From assembly GCF_028010285.1 (NCBI RefSeq), contig NZ_CP116304.1:2310501-2374500 (forward strand): DNA of 64,000 nucleotides, in the 5' to 3' direction. A program made the translations under genes and the position numbers. Below the pieces are notes generated by a model. The model was not told where the DNA came from. It worked only from the letters and a program-made list of their open reading frames with translations, and did not search any database. Positions 8,402 to 16,671 of the stretch are shown here, piece by piece. Positions within the stretch are counted from its first letter, which is position 1, and each line of letters opens with the position of its first letter. The stretch comes from Pseudomonas sp. Q1-7. GTDB taxonomy: Bacteria > Pseudomonadota > Gammaproteobacteria > Pseudomonadales > Pseudomonadaceae.

Positions 8402-9412
8402 ATGTTCGATGAAAAAATTCTGATGATCACTGGAGGTACCGGTTCGTTTGGTCATACAGTTCTGAAGCGCTTTCTGGATACGGCTGTTAAGGAAATTCGA
8501 ATTTTCAGTCGAGATGAGAAGAAACAGGAGGATATGCGAATTGCCTTGGCCAACGATAAGGTAAAGTTCTACATCGGTGATGTAAGGGACTATGACAGTC
8601 TCGTGCAGGCTATGATTGGTGTTGACTATGTTTTCCATGCGGCTGCTCTCAAGCAAGTTCCTTCCTGCGAGTTCTATCCCATGGAAGCGGTGCGCACCAA
8701 TGTGTTAGGAACCGAGAATGTATTGAACGCTTCTATTGCAAGGGGCGTACAGCGTGTAGTAGTCCTCAGTACCGACAAGGCCGTGTATCCGATCAACGCC
8801 ATGGGGATTTCCAAGGCCATGGCAGAGAAACTGATGGTTGCAAAATCACGGATGATTCCCGCTAATGGCCCGGTGATCTGTGCTACTCGTTATGGCAACG
8901 TGATGGCTTCGCGTGGTTCGGTCATTCCGTTGTTCGTCGATCAACTCAAATCAGGTATGCCTCTAACCATCACTGACCCCAACATGACTCGCTTCTTGAT
9001 GTCTTTGGAGGACTCGGTCGATTTAGTCATTCATGCGTTCGAGAACGGGAAACAGGGGGACATCTTTGTTCAAAAGGCGCCAGCATCTACGGTTCGCAAC
9101 CTCGCCCAAGCGTTAAAGGAGCTCTTTGGCCAAGATAACCCGCTCACTGTAATCGGGACGCGTCATGGTGAAAAATTGTACGAGTCTCTGGTTTCTCGCG
9201 AAGAAATGGCCAAGGCCGAGGATATGGGTAGGTATTATCGAATTCCTGCAGACAATCGCGATCTCAATTACAAGAAGTACTTTGTTGAGGGCGAGGAAAA
9301 AATTGCTGAACTGGATGACTATACTTCTCATAATACCGAGAGGCTTGATGTTCAGAGCGTCAAAAATGTGCTCTTGAGGCTGGATTATATTCGTGAGGCC
9401 CTGAATGCTTAA
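8402..9412 (+). CDS. fnlA: UDP-GlcNAc 4,6-dehydratase/5-epimerase (FnlA/WbjB/CapE family)
   Basis: A 336-residue soluble SDR beginning MFDEKILMITGGTGSFGHTV, almost diagnostic of WbjB/FnlA/CapE. Other family marks are IFSRDEKKQEDMR, the NAD-binding glycine motif at residues 10-17, and STDKAVYPINAMGISK, in which Met holds the place of the usual catalytic Tyr, four residues before Lys. The enzyme converts UDP-D-GlcNAc to UDP-2-acetamido-4-keto-2,6-dideoxy-L-hexoses, the first step to UDP-L-FucNAc or UDP-L-QuiNAc. An upstream in-frame extension would overlap the reductase gene and lacks a family match, so ATG 8402 is preferred. It overlaps the 2-epimerase gene by eight bases. Confidence 0.92.
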   Translation: MFDEKILMITGGTGSFGHTVLKRFLDTAVKEIRIFSRDEKKQEDMRIALANDKVKFYIGDVRDYDSLVQAMIGVDYVFHAAALKQVPSCEFYPMEAVRTNVLGTENVLNASIARGVQRVVVLSTDKAVYPINAMGISKAMAEKLMVAKSRMIPANGPVICATRYGNVMASRGSVIPLFVDQLKSGMPLTITDPNMTRFLMSLEDSVDLVIHAFENGKQGDIFVQKAPASTVRNLAQALKELFGQDNPLTVIGTRHGEKLYESLVSREEMAKAEDMGRYYRIPADNRDLNYKKYFVEGEEKIAELDDYTSHNTERLDVQSVKNVLLRLDYIREALNA

Positions 9413-10532
9413 GGTCATGACGTTGGTCGGAACTCGTCCGGAACTCATTAAAATGAGTCGCGTGATTGCTGAGTTGGATGAACAGGTAAACCATGTGCTT
9501 GTGCATTCCGGGCAGAACTATGACTATGAGTTGAATCAGGTCTTTTTCGATGAATTAGGGATACGTAAGCCGGATCACTTCTTGGGGGCGGCTGGAGATA
9601 CCACGGCCAAGACTATTGCAGAGGTGATTTCCAAGTCGGATGAAATTTTCGATCTGGAAAAGCCGGATGCTCTTCTCCTCTATGGTGATACGAACACCTG
9701 CCTCGCAGTGATCGCTGCGAAGCGCCGAAAGATACCGGTATTTCATATGGAAGCCGGTAATCGCTGCTTCGATCAACGAGTCCCTGAGGAACTCAATCGC
9801 AAGGTACTTGATCACCTGAGCGACATAAATTTGGTGTTGACAGAGCACGCGCGTCGGTATTTGATTGCCGAAGGTATTCGTCCAGAGACTATTATAAAAA
9901 CTGGCTCGCATATGGCTGAAGTGCTTGAGCATTATATGCCAAAGATCCTGGAGTCTGAGGTGCTGGAGCTTTCCGGACTCGAGCCAGGTAAGTATTTTGT
10001 TGTAAGTGCGCATCGGGAAGAGAACGTCGACACTGCCGAAAATTTGCGCGATCTACTCTATACCTTGCGAGCTTTGGTCGATGAATACGGTTACCCGGTT
10101 ATTGTCTCCACGCACCCCCGAACGCGCAAGCGCCTGGAGGCTTTGGGCGAGTCTCTCGAGCATCCGTTAATTTCCTTTGTAAAGCCATTCGGCTTGCTGG
10201 ATTACATAAAATTGCAGATGTCTGCATTTTGTGTTCTTTCCGACAGCGGAACAATTACTGAAGAAGCGTCATTGCTGAATCTGCCAGCGATCACCATCCG
10301 AAACGCCCATGAACGTCCGGAGGGGATGGATGAGGGCACTCTGATCATGAGCGGCCTGAAGGCCGAACGGGTCATGGATGCAGTCCGTATCATCACGACT
10401 CAGCATGATCGTCTGCAGCGTGTGATCCCGATTGTGCGCGATTACCGTGCTGGGCCAGTGTCCAAGCAAGTGGTTCGGGTGGTGCTGAGTTACACGGACT
10501 ATATCAACCGCACCGTCTGGTCCAAGGTCTAA
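9405..10532 (+). CDS. fnlC: UDP-HexNAc 2-epimerase (WbjD/FnlC-like)
   Basis: A 375-residue non-hydrolysing UDP-GlcNAc 2-epimerase family protein (GT-B fold). It shows VGTRPELIKMSRVI at the N-terminus, HMEAGNRCFDQRVPEE around residue 120 and LSDSGTITEEASLL near residue 280, all hallmark segments. As the last member of the reductase-FnlA-FnlC set it should invert C2 of the L-configured intermediate to give UDP-L-QuiNAc or UDP-L-FucNAc, depending on the reductase. It overlaps fnlA by eight bases, and the next gene starts 17 bases downstream after an AGAGG ribosome binding site. Confidence 0.9.
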   Translation: MLKVMTLVGTRPELIKMSRVIAELDEQVNHVLVHSGQNYDYELNQVFFDELGIRKPDHFLGAAGDTTAKTIAEVISKSDEIFDLEKPDALLLYGDTNTCLAVIAAKRRKIPVFHMEAGNRCFDQRVPEELNRKVLDHLSDINLVLTEHARRYLIAEGIRPETIIKTGSHMAEVLEHYMPKILESEVLELSGLEPGKYFVVSAHREENVDTAENLRDLLYTLRALVDEYGYPVIVSTHPRTRKRLEALGESLEHPLISFVKPFGLLDYIKLQMSAFCVLSDSGTITEEASLLNLPAITIRNAHERPEGMDEGTLIMSGLKAERVMDAVRIITTQHDRLQRVIPIVRDYRAGPVSKQVVRVVLSYTDYINRTVWSKV

Positions 10533-10549
10533 CTCTCTAGAGGTTGCTG

Positions 10550-11512
10550 ATGCGCTTATTGCTGACTGGCTCCACAGGATTTGTCGGCGGAGCCCTGTTG
10601 CGCAAACTGCAGGAGATGCCTCATCTGCAGATCGTAGCGGCAGTTCGCAGCGCTACCGACAAACTGCCTGGTGCGGTTACCAGGTTAACAGTAGATGGTT
10701 TGGCACTCGGCACGAACTGGAAGGACTCGCTGAGGGGGGTTGAAGTTGTGATTCACTGTGCGGCGAGAGTGCACGTGATGAGCGATGTCGAGGCCGACCC
10801 ACTCGCTGCTTTCCGGCGGGCCAATGTTGAAGGTACGCTCGGTCTGGCCCGGCAGGCCCGGGACGCTGGTGTTCGGCGTTTCATTTTCGTTAGTACGATC
10901 AAGGTCAATGGTGAGTCCACTAAGCTCGGTAATCCGTTTACTGCTGATCAGGCGCCTGCGCCCGTCGATCCCTATGGCGTTTCCAAGCTAGAGGCCGAGC
11001 AAGGACTTCGTAAAATCGCTGAGGAATCTGCCATGGAAGTGGTTATCGTTAGGCCCACGTTGGTGTACGGGCCCGCGGTAAAGGCCAACTTCCTCAACAT
11101 GATGCGCTGGGTTAACAGGGGAGTGCCCTTGCCTTTCGGTGCTATTCATAATCGGAGGAGCTTGGTTTCTCTATATAACTTGGTGGACCTGATTATCACT
11201 TGTGTCTACCATCCCGCAGCGGCGAATCAGACTTTCTTGGTCAGTGATGGTCAGGATGTTTCGACCACCGAGCTATTGCGTCGTATCGGAGATGCTCTTG
11301 GGCGTCCGGCGCGACTGTTGCCCGTCCCCAGCATACTGCTCGAAGTTGGCGCTACCGTATTTGGCAGGCGTGCCTTGTCACAACGGCTTTGCGGTTCTCT
11401 CCAGGTTGATATTAACAAGACCCGCGAGTTGTTGGGTTGGACGCCACCCGTGAGCCTGGATGATGCACTGAAGAGAACCGCGAATTATTATCTGGAACAT
11501 CAAGACAAATGA
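10550..11512 (+). CDS. WbpV/WbpK-type NAD-dependent C4 reductase/epimerase
   Basis: A 320-residue extended SDR with LLTGSTGFVGGALLRKL, VSTIKVNGESTK and a catalytic PYGVSKLEAE (YxxxK). It sits directly before wbpL, the place of WbpK/WbpV-type genes in P. aeruginosa O-clusters. There it reduces the 4-keto product of WbpM to UDP-D-QuiNAc or UDP-D-FucNAc, the first sugar transferred by WbpL. ATG 10550 is chosen over the TTG at 10544 because AGAGG (10539-10543) is then six bases upstream. Its stop overlaps the wbpL start (ATGA). QuiNAc versus FucNAc specificity cannot be read with confidence. Confidence 0.82.
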   Translation: MRLLLTGSTGFVGGALLRKLQEMPHLQIVAAVRSATDKLPGAVTRLTVDGLALGTNWKDSLRGVEVVIHCAARVHVMSDVEADPLAAFRRANVEGTLGLARQARDAGVRRFIFVSTIKVNGESTKLGNPFTADQAPAPVDPYGVSKLEAEQGLRKIAEESAMEVVIVRPTLVYGPAVKANFLNMMRWVNRGVPLPFGAIHNRRSLVSLYNLVDLIITCVYHPAAANQTFLVSDGQDVSTTELLRRIGDALGRPARLLPVPSILLEVGATVFGRRALSQRLCGSLQVDINKTRELLGWTPPVSLDDALKRTANYYLEHQDK

Positions 11513-12519
11513 CTATTTGGTGGATGCTCGCGGTGGTCGCGTTGGCATCACTTCTTCTCACGGGGGCTCTGCGCCGCTACGCGCTCAGCCGCAGGCTCAT
11601 GGACATACCAAGCGCACGGAGTTCACATTCCATGCCGACTCCTCGTGGCGGCGGCGTGGCTATAGTAATTTCTTTTCTCGTTGCCTTGCCCGTTCTATCG
11701 CTGCTTGACGTTCTTCCCTGGGGGCAGTCTTGGGCGCTGCTGGGGGCGGGATTGTGTGTCGCAGTCGTAGGGTTCCTGGATGACCATGGCCACATCGCTG
11801 CGCGCTGGCGTCTTCTGACCCATTCCACCGCAGCTATCTGGGCGTTGTTCCATCTCGGGGGACTGCCGCACATTGAACTGTTCGGTTTTAAGTTGCAACT
11901 GGGGATATTGGGGGCTGTGATAGCAGTCTTTTATTTGGTGTGGCTGCTGAACCTCTATAACTTCATGGACGGTATAGATGGTATCGCCAGTGTAGAGGCA
12001 ATTTCTGTTTGTCTGGGAGCTACTCTCATCTATTGGTACTTGGGACATATAAGGTTGTCTTTTGCCCCATTGCTACTCGCCATCTCTGTGGCAGGTTTTC
12101 TGTACTGGAATTTTCCACCTGCGCGGATATTCATGGGAGATGCGGGGAGTGGCTTTCTAGGAATATCGCTTGGCATCCTTTCATTGCAGGCGGCCTGGGC
12201 CGCTCCCCAGTTTTTGTGGAGCTGGCTTGTTCTCCTGGGAGTATTCATTGTTGATGCCACTTGGACACTTTTTCGTCGTCTATTGAGGGGCGAGAAGGTC
12301 TACGAGGCACATAGGACTCACGCCTACCAGTTCGCATCGCGCCGCTACGGTCGGCATATGCCCGTCACGCTGGCGGTTTTCGCCATAAATCTTTTTTGGC
12401 TATTTCCAATGGCCTTCCTGATCGGCGTGGGGCGAGTGGAGGGTGCTGTTGGGCTGATTGTCGCCTATATTCCGCTTTTCGCACTTGCTGTGAGATTCAA
12501 GGCTGGCGAGCGGGAATGA
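11509..12519 (+). CDS. wbpL: WbpL: initiating sugar-1-phosphate transferase to undecaprenyl phosphate
   Basis: A 336-residue polytopic enzyme (about 10-11 spans) of the WecA/MraY family. Visible motifs are FLDDHGHIAARWRLL (acidic pair), NLYNFMDGIDGIAS, RIFMGDAGSGFLG and the late HRTHAYQ. It transfers a HexNAc-1-phosphate from UDP to undecaprenyl phosphate, starting O-unit synthesis on the inner membrane. In P. aeruginosa WbpL initiates both O-specific and common antigen. The early SSHSMPTPRGGG segment is also typical. Its start overlaps the preceding reductase stop. A 142-base spacer follows before wbpM. Confidence 0.93.
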   Translation: MTIWWMLAVVALASLLLTGALRRYALSRRLMDIPSARSSHSMPTPRGGGVAIVISFLVALPVLSLLDVLPWGQSWALLGAGLCVAVVGFLDDHGHIAARWRLLTHSTAAIWALFHLGGLPHIELFGFKLQLGILGAVIAVFYLVWLLNLYNFMDGIDGIASVEAISVCLGATLIYWYLGHIRLSFAPLLLAISVAGFLYWNFPPARIFMGDAGSGFLGISLGILSLQAAWAAPQFLWSWLVLLGVFIVDATWTLFRRLLRGEKVYEAHRTHAYQFASRRYGRHMPVTLAVFAINLFWLFPMAFLIGVGRVEGAVGLIVAYIPLFALAVRFKAGERE

Positions 12520-12661
12520 GTCGTGTTGCTTGAAGGCTCCGATTACGGTGCGAAAAAGAGGGGGCTCGAAATCTTGATGGATGCTTCCGCGTATTTGAAG
12601 GCGCTCGAGATTGGATGAGTTGTGGGGTTTGTTGTGCAAGTCGTGATTAGACGAGGAAAGG

Positions 12662-14674
12662 ATGACCATAAAGCTGCGTAAATGGCTATTGTGCTTGCCT
12701 AGGCGGTACAAAAGGCTCATTCAGGTCCTGGCGGATATCGCCTTGGTCGTGCTGGCCTTGTGGTTGGCGTTTCTGGTTCGCCTCGGAATCGAGGCACCAC
12801 TCAATCCTTTCCTCATTCATACTTGGCTTTTCTTTGTGGCGCCGTTGGTGTCGATACCCATCTTCATTCGCTTTGGAATGTATCGGGCGGTAATGAGGTA
12901 TTTTGGTAATGATGCACTGGTTACTATTTTTAAGGCGGTAACGCTTTCTGCATTGCTGCTCGCGCTCATCGTTTACTGGAACCGTGAGCCGGCGGTCAAT
13001 GTGCCTCGCTCGGTGGTCTTCAACTACTGGTGGGTAAGCCTGGTGCTCATTGGCGGTTTGCGTTTGGTCATGCGTCAGTATTTCCTTGGGGATTGGTACG
13101 GTGCAAGCCACGCAATGCCGTTCGTGATGAGGGGGGATGGATTACCTCGTGTAGCGATTTATGGCGCGGGGGCGGCAGGAAATCAGTTGGTCGCTGCGCT
13201 GAGAATGGGCCGTGCCATGCGGCCAGTAGCCTTTATTGACGACGACAGCAGTATCGCTACGCGTACCATTGCCGGATTGCAAGTCTACAAACCCAAGCAC
13301 GTACAGCAGATGATTGATCAAACGGGGGCGACGGAGATTTTGCTAGCTATTCCTTCCGCCTCTAGGGAGCGCCGTCGCGAGATTCTCGCGACACTTGAAT
13401 GTTACCCGCTTCACGTCCGCACAGTTCCCGGCTTTATGGATCTCGCCAGTGGTCGGGTAAAAGTCGACGATATCCAGGAGGTCGATATTGCCGATCTGTT
13501 GGGTCGTGACGCGGTTCTTCCCCGAAAGGAGCTTTTCGAACGATGCATCCGCGATCAGGTGGTCATGGTGACGGGGGCCGGAGGCTCTATCGGCTCCGAA
13601 CTGTGCCGTCAAATACTGAATTGCGGTCCGCGCACTCTGGTCCTGTTTGAGCATAGTGAGTTCAACCTATACAACATCCAGATTGAACTAGAGCGTCGAG
13701 TTTCTCGCGAGTCGCAGAGCGTTCATCTCGTCCCTATTCTTGGCTCGGTTCGCCACCTGGCGCGTCTTAACGATGTGATGCGGACTTGGCGTGTGGACAC
13801 CGTTTATCACGCAGCGGCGTACAAGCATGTCCCCATCGTCGAGCACAACATCGCTGAGGGTATTCTCAACAACGTGATGGGGACTCTCAACACTGCGCAG
13901 GCTGCCATTCAGGCTGGTGTCGAGAACTTAGTGCTGATCTCGACCGACAAGGCCGTGCGTCCGACGAATGTCATGGGCGGGACTAAGCGACTTTCGGAAA
14001 TGGTGCTGCAAGCATTGAGCGAGGAGTCGGCTCCGGTGCTGGTGGGTGACAATGCGTCGATTCATCGTGTCAATAAGACACGTTTCACCATGGTTCGCTT
14101 CGGCAACGTGCTGGGCTCTTCGGGTTCGGTGATCCCATTGTTCCGCGAGCAGATTAAGCGCGGTGGGCCGGTCACCGTGACTCATCCAAATATCACGCGC
14201 TACTTCATGACAATTCCTGAAGCTGCCCAGTTGGTGATTCAGGCAGGTTCGATGGGGCAGGGTGGTGATGTATTCGTGTTGGATATGGGCCAGCCGGTGA
14301 AAATTGCTCATCTGGCGGAGAAGATGGTGCATCTGTCCGGCTTGACTGTGCGCTCTGACAAGAATCCCAATGGCGATATTGCCATAGAATTCACCGGTCT
14401 GCGCCCAGGCGAGAAACTCTACGAGGAACTGCTGATCGGTGACAACGTCAGTCCGACCGAGCATCCGATGATCATGCGGGCCAACGAGGAGCATCTGCCT
14501 TGGGATGTATTCAAAGGCATCCTCGCCGAACTGTTCTCCGCGGTCGAGCGTGACGACTACGTCCGAGTAAGGCAGATCCTACGAGAGACTGTGAATGGTT
14601 ACGCTCCCGAAGAGGAAATTGTTGACTGGATTCATCAGCAACGTCGGATTGAGCCTTCCAAGTCGAGGCGCTAG
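12662..14674 (+). CDS. wbpM: WbpM: membrane UDP-GlcNAc 4,6-dehydratase
   Basis: A 670-residue protein, close to the 665 of PAO1 WbpM. Four hydrophobic spans (residues ~15-130) are followed by a CoA-binding-like Rossmann domain (~155-270) and the SDR dehydratase domain. The latter has VTGAGGSIGSELCRQIL (~300) and STDKAVRPTNVMGGTKR (~428-444), where Met replaces Tyr four residues before Lys, the SMK-type triad described for WbpM. It makes the UDP-4-keto-6-deoxy-GlcNAc precursor of D-QuiNAc/FucNAc. AGGA lies just upstream of the ATG. It is the last O-antigen gene and the conserved edge of the cassette. Confidence 0.97.
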   Translation: MTIKLRKWLLCLPRRYKRLIQVLADIALVVLALWLAFLVRLGIEAPLNPFLIHTWLFFVAPLVSIPIFIRFGMYRAVMRYFGNDALVTIFKAVTLSALLLALIVYWNREPAVNVPRSVVFNYWWVSLVLIGGLRLVMRQYFLGDWYGASHAMPFVMRGDGLPRVAIYGAGAAGNQLVAALRMGRAMRPVAFIDDDSSIATRTIAGLQVYKPKHVQQMIDQTGATEILLAIPSASRERRREILATLECYPLHVRTVPGFMDLASGRVKVDDIQEVDIADLLGRDAVLPRKELFERCIRDQVVMVTGAGGSIGSELCRQILNCGPRTLVLFEHSEFNLYNIQIELERRVSRESQSVHLVPILGSVRHLARLNDVMRTWRVDTVYHAAAYKHVPIVEHNIAEGILNNVMGTLNTAQAAIQAGVENLVLISTDKAVRPTNVMGGTKRLSEMVLQALSEESAPVLVGDNASIHRVNKTRFTMVRFGNVLGSSGSVIPLFREQIKRGGPVTVTHPNITRYFMTIPEAAQLVIQAGSMGQGGDVFVLDMGQPVKIAHLAEKMVHLSGLTVRSDKNPNGDIAIEFTGLRPGEKLYEELLIGDNVSPTEHPMIMRANEEHLPWDVFKGILAELFSAVERDDYVRVRQILRETVNGYAPEEEIVDWIHQQRRIEPSKSRR

Positions 14675-14680
14675 GGTGAC

Positions 14681-14705
14681 AAGGCGGTTTTGGATGTACC
14701 GCCTT
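14681..14705 (+). terminator. Probable terminator after wbpM
   Basis: A perfect 8-bp stem, AAGGCGGT/ACCGCCTT (14681-14688 and 14698-14705) with a 9-base loop, begins six bases after the wbpM stop. The T tract is poor (CCCCTCTT), so termination may be partial. Confidence 0.45.
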
Positions 14706-14733
14706 CCCCTCTTGATGACAAGGAAAGTTCACG

Positions 14734-15051
14734 ATGATCCGTTTTCGAATTGCCTCGCTGTTTTTCGTTCTTTGCTCGCTTTTACTCGGCTACAACCAAG
14801 CTTCGCTAGCTGCCAATGCTCAGCCGGTAGTGGCGAGCGCCGAGGTGCAAGTTGGCAAACTCAATATCAACACTGCCGATGAGGCTGCATTGCAGGCTCA
14901 GATGGTCGGTATTGGTGCGGCGAAGGCCAAGGCTATCGTGCAGTATCGTGAGGAGCATGGTCCGTTCTCCTCGGTGGACGATCTGCTGGAGGTCAAGGGC
15001 ATTGGTGCCAAGACGCTTGATAAGAACCGCGAGAAGCTGATGGTGGAGTGA
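14734..15051 (+). CDS. Small exported helix-hairpin-helix protein (ComEA-like)
   Basis: A 105-residue protein with an N-terminal signal peptide (about residues 1-27: basic start, hydrophobic core, AXA-like site near LAANA). The mature part is one ComEA-type helix-hairpin-helix domain: [11 protein letters not shown], then [17 protein letters not shown] and [16 protein letters not shown]. ComEA proteins bind DNA in the periplasm during transformation, but this short single-domain form occurs widely in Pseudomonas without proof of that role. It lies alone between wbpM and tRNA-Asn, with hairpins on both sides, so it is probably transcribed separately or by readthrough. Confidence 0.85.
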   Translation: MIRFRIASLFFVLCSLLLGYNQASLAANAQPVVASAEVQVGKLNINTADEAALQAQMVGIGAAKAKAIVQYREEHGPFSSVDDLLEVKGIGAKTLDKNREKLMVE

Positions 15052-15068
15052 TCGCGCGTGGTATGGAA

Positions 15069-15099
15069 GAGCCGGTGCATCAGGGCCGGTTTTTCGTTG
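15069..15099 (+). terminator. Weak terminator-like hairpin after the ComEA-like gene
   Basis: A CCGG/CCGG core stem extended by A-T and G-T pairs (about 15069-15094), followed by TTTTC. The stem is short; the stronger hairpin at 15113 probably finishes termination. Confidence 0.35.
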
Positions 15100-15112
15100 T
15101 GACGCCGCAAAG

Positions 15113-15144
15113 AAAAAGCCCTCGGCATATGCCGAGGGCTTTTT
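15113..15144. terminator. Bidirectional Rho-independent terminator
   Basis: A perfect 14-bp inverted repeat (AAAAAGCCCTCGGC, loop ATAT, GCCGAGGGCTTTTT) flanked by A and T runs on the two sides. It can end both the + strand ComEA-like transcript and the minus-strand tRNA-Asn transcript, whose 3' end is at 15148. Confidence 0.9.
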
Positions 15145-15147
15145 GTT

Positions 15148-15223
15148 TGGCTCCGCGACCTGGACTCGAACCAGGGACCCAATGATTAACAGTCATTTGC
15201 TCTACCGACTGAGCTATCGCGGA
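15148..15223 (-). tRNA. tRNA-Asn (GTT)
   Basis: A 76-nt cloverleaf on the minus strand with acceptor TCCGCGA/TCGCGGA, anticodon loop CTGTTAA (anticodon GTT), TTCGAGT T-loop and an encoded CCA. The terminator at 15113-15144 lies directly downstream. Confidence 0.97.
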
Positions 15224-15292
15224 TCGGATGCGCGTATCTTACTGATTAGAAAGGAGAAGTCAAGCGCCTGCTTGCGCTTCTTCGGCTTCTGT

Positions 15293-16489
15293 TCAGAGCA
15301 CCTTGGTAATGGCTCGGGTGATACTTTCCAGGTTGCTATTGTTCAGCGCGGCAACGCAGATGCGACCTGTGCTGACGGCATAAATGCCGAACTCGTTCTT
15401 CAGGCGTTCTACTTGCTCGGCGGTGAGGCCGGAGTAGGAGAACATGCCGCGCTGGCGGGCCACAAAGCTGAAGTCGCGCTTGGCACCCAAGGTGGTCAGT
15501 TGCTCGACCATGGCCAGGCGCATGCTGTGGATGCGGGTGCGCATCTCGCCCAATTCCGCTTCCCACATGGCACGCAGTTCGGGGCTGTTCAGCACCGAGG
15601 CGACCACGGTGGCCCCATGGGTTGGCGGGTTGGAGTAGTTAGTGCGAATGACTCGCTTGACCTGGGACAGCACGCGGCCGGCTTCTTCCTTCGAGCTGGT
15701 TACCACTGACAGGGCGCCGACGCGCTCGCCGTACAGGGAGAAGGACTTGGAGAAGGAGCTGGACACGAAAAACGGCAAGCCGGATTCCGCGAACAGGCGC
15801 ACGGCGAAGGCGTCTTCATCGATGCCGGCACCGAAGCCCTGGTAGGCGATATCCAGGAAAGGAACGTGCTCGCGCTCGCGCAGGACTTCCAGAACGGCTT
15901 TCCAGTCCTCCAGTTCCAGGTCCACACCGGTCGGGTTGTGGCAGCAGGCGTGCAGGACCACGATGGAGCGGGCGGGCAGGGCCTTGAGGTCCTCGAGGAG
16001 GCCTGCACGGTTCACCCCATTGGTGGCGGCATCGTAGTAGCGGTAGTTCTGCACCGGGAAGCCGGCGGATTCGAACAGGGCGCGGTGGTTCTCCCAGCTC
16101 GGGTCGCTGATCGCGACAACTGCATTCGGCAGCAGGCGCTTCAGGAAGTCAGCGCCGGTCTTAAGGGCACCGGTACCGCCGACTGCCTGGGTGGTGACCA
16201 CGCGGCCTTCCGCCAGCAGCCGGGAGTCGGCGCCGAACAGCAGCTTCTGCACGGCCTGGTCGTAGGCAGCGATGCCTTCGATCGGCAGGTAGCCGCGCGG
16301 GGCGTGCGCATCGATGCGGGCCTTTTCCGCTTCTGCCACCGCACGCAGGAGCGGGATTCGGCCCTGCTCGTTGTAATAGACCCCTACGCCCAGATTGATC
16401 TTGGTGGCGCGGGTGTCGGCGTTGAACGCTTCGTTGAGACCCAGGATGGGGTCGCGCGGAGCCATTTCGACGGCAGAAAACAGACTCAT
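15293..16489 (-). CDS. Aromatic/aspartate aminotransferase (TyrB/AspC family)
   Basis: A 398-residue class I PLP-dependent aminotransferase. It starts MSLFSAVEMAPRDPILGLNE, as AspC/TyrB proteins do, and has KINLGVGVYYNEQG, the HACCHNPTGVDL cofactor segment near residue 190 and the PLP-lysine motif SSSFSKSFSLYGERVG near residue 245. It should transfer amino groups between 2-oxoglutarate and aspartate or aromatic amino acids in the cytoplasm. The gene diverges from uvrB across a 182-base spacer that contains a perfect minus-strand -10 (TATAAT, 16571-16576). Aspartate versus aromatic preference cannot be settled by reading. Confidence 0.93.
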   Translation of the reverse strand: MSLFSAVEMAPRDPILGLNEAFNADTRATKINLGVGVYYNEQGRIPLLRAVAEAEKARIDAHAPRGYLPIEGIAAYDQAVQKLLFGADSRLLAEGRVVTTQAVGGTGALKTGADFLKRLLPNAVVAISDPSWENHRALFESAGFPVQNYRYYDAATNGVNRAGLLEDLKALPARSIVVLHACCHNPTGVDLELEDWKAVLEVLREREHVPFLDIAYQGFGAGIDEDAFAVRLFAESGLPFFVSSSFSKSFSLYGERVGALSVVTSSKEEAGRVLSQVKRVIRTNYSNPPTHGATVVASVLNSPELRAMWEAELGEMRTRIHSMRLAMVEQLTTLGAKRDFSFVARQRGMFSYSGLTAEQVERLKNEFGIYAVSTGRICVAALNNSNLESITRAITKVL

Positions 16490-16562
16490 GATGCGGCAGC
16501 TCGGAGGAGGAGGGTGAGGATGGAAGCAACCCCGAACGATGTGCGCTAGGGGTTGCGCAATC

Positions 16563-16614
16563 GGGCCGGTATTATAGCGGCCCAGACAGCTTGCGGCGAC
16601 ATCGCCCGCAAGCT
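16563..16614. promoter_or_regulatory. Aminotransferase/uvrB divergent region with two inverted repeats
   Basis: Two dyads lie between the divergent genes. GGGCCG-N9-CGGCCC (16563-16583) encloses a minus-strand TATAAT. AGCTTGCGG-N9-CCGCAAGCT (16588-16614) is a perfect 9-bp stem. No good -35 was found for the minus promoter, and I see no LexA-type CTGT-N8-ACAG box for uvrB. A regulatory role is inference. Confidence 0.45.
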
Positions 16615-16671
16615 TTCCGCCAGGTATGACGCCCGTTCCGCGCAGGTGTCACATCCAATGTCGAGGTTAGT

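Noticed and set aside
12520-12661. Possible small gene between wbpL and wbpM
   Set aside because: The 142-base gap has short open stretches only, and no frame combines a start, ribosome site and plausible protein.
14734-15051. A DNA-uptake (competence) locus
   Set aside because: Only a single short ComEA-like protein is present, with no ComEC, ComF or pilus genes beside it; such stand-alone proteins are common in Pseudomonas.
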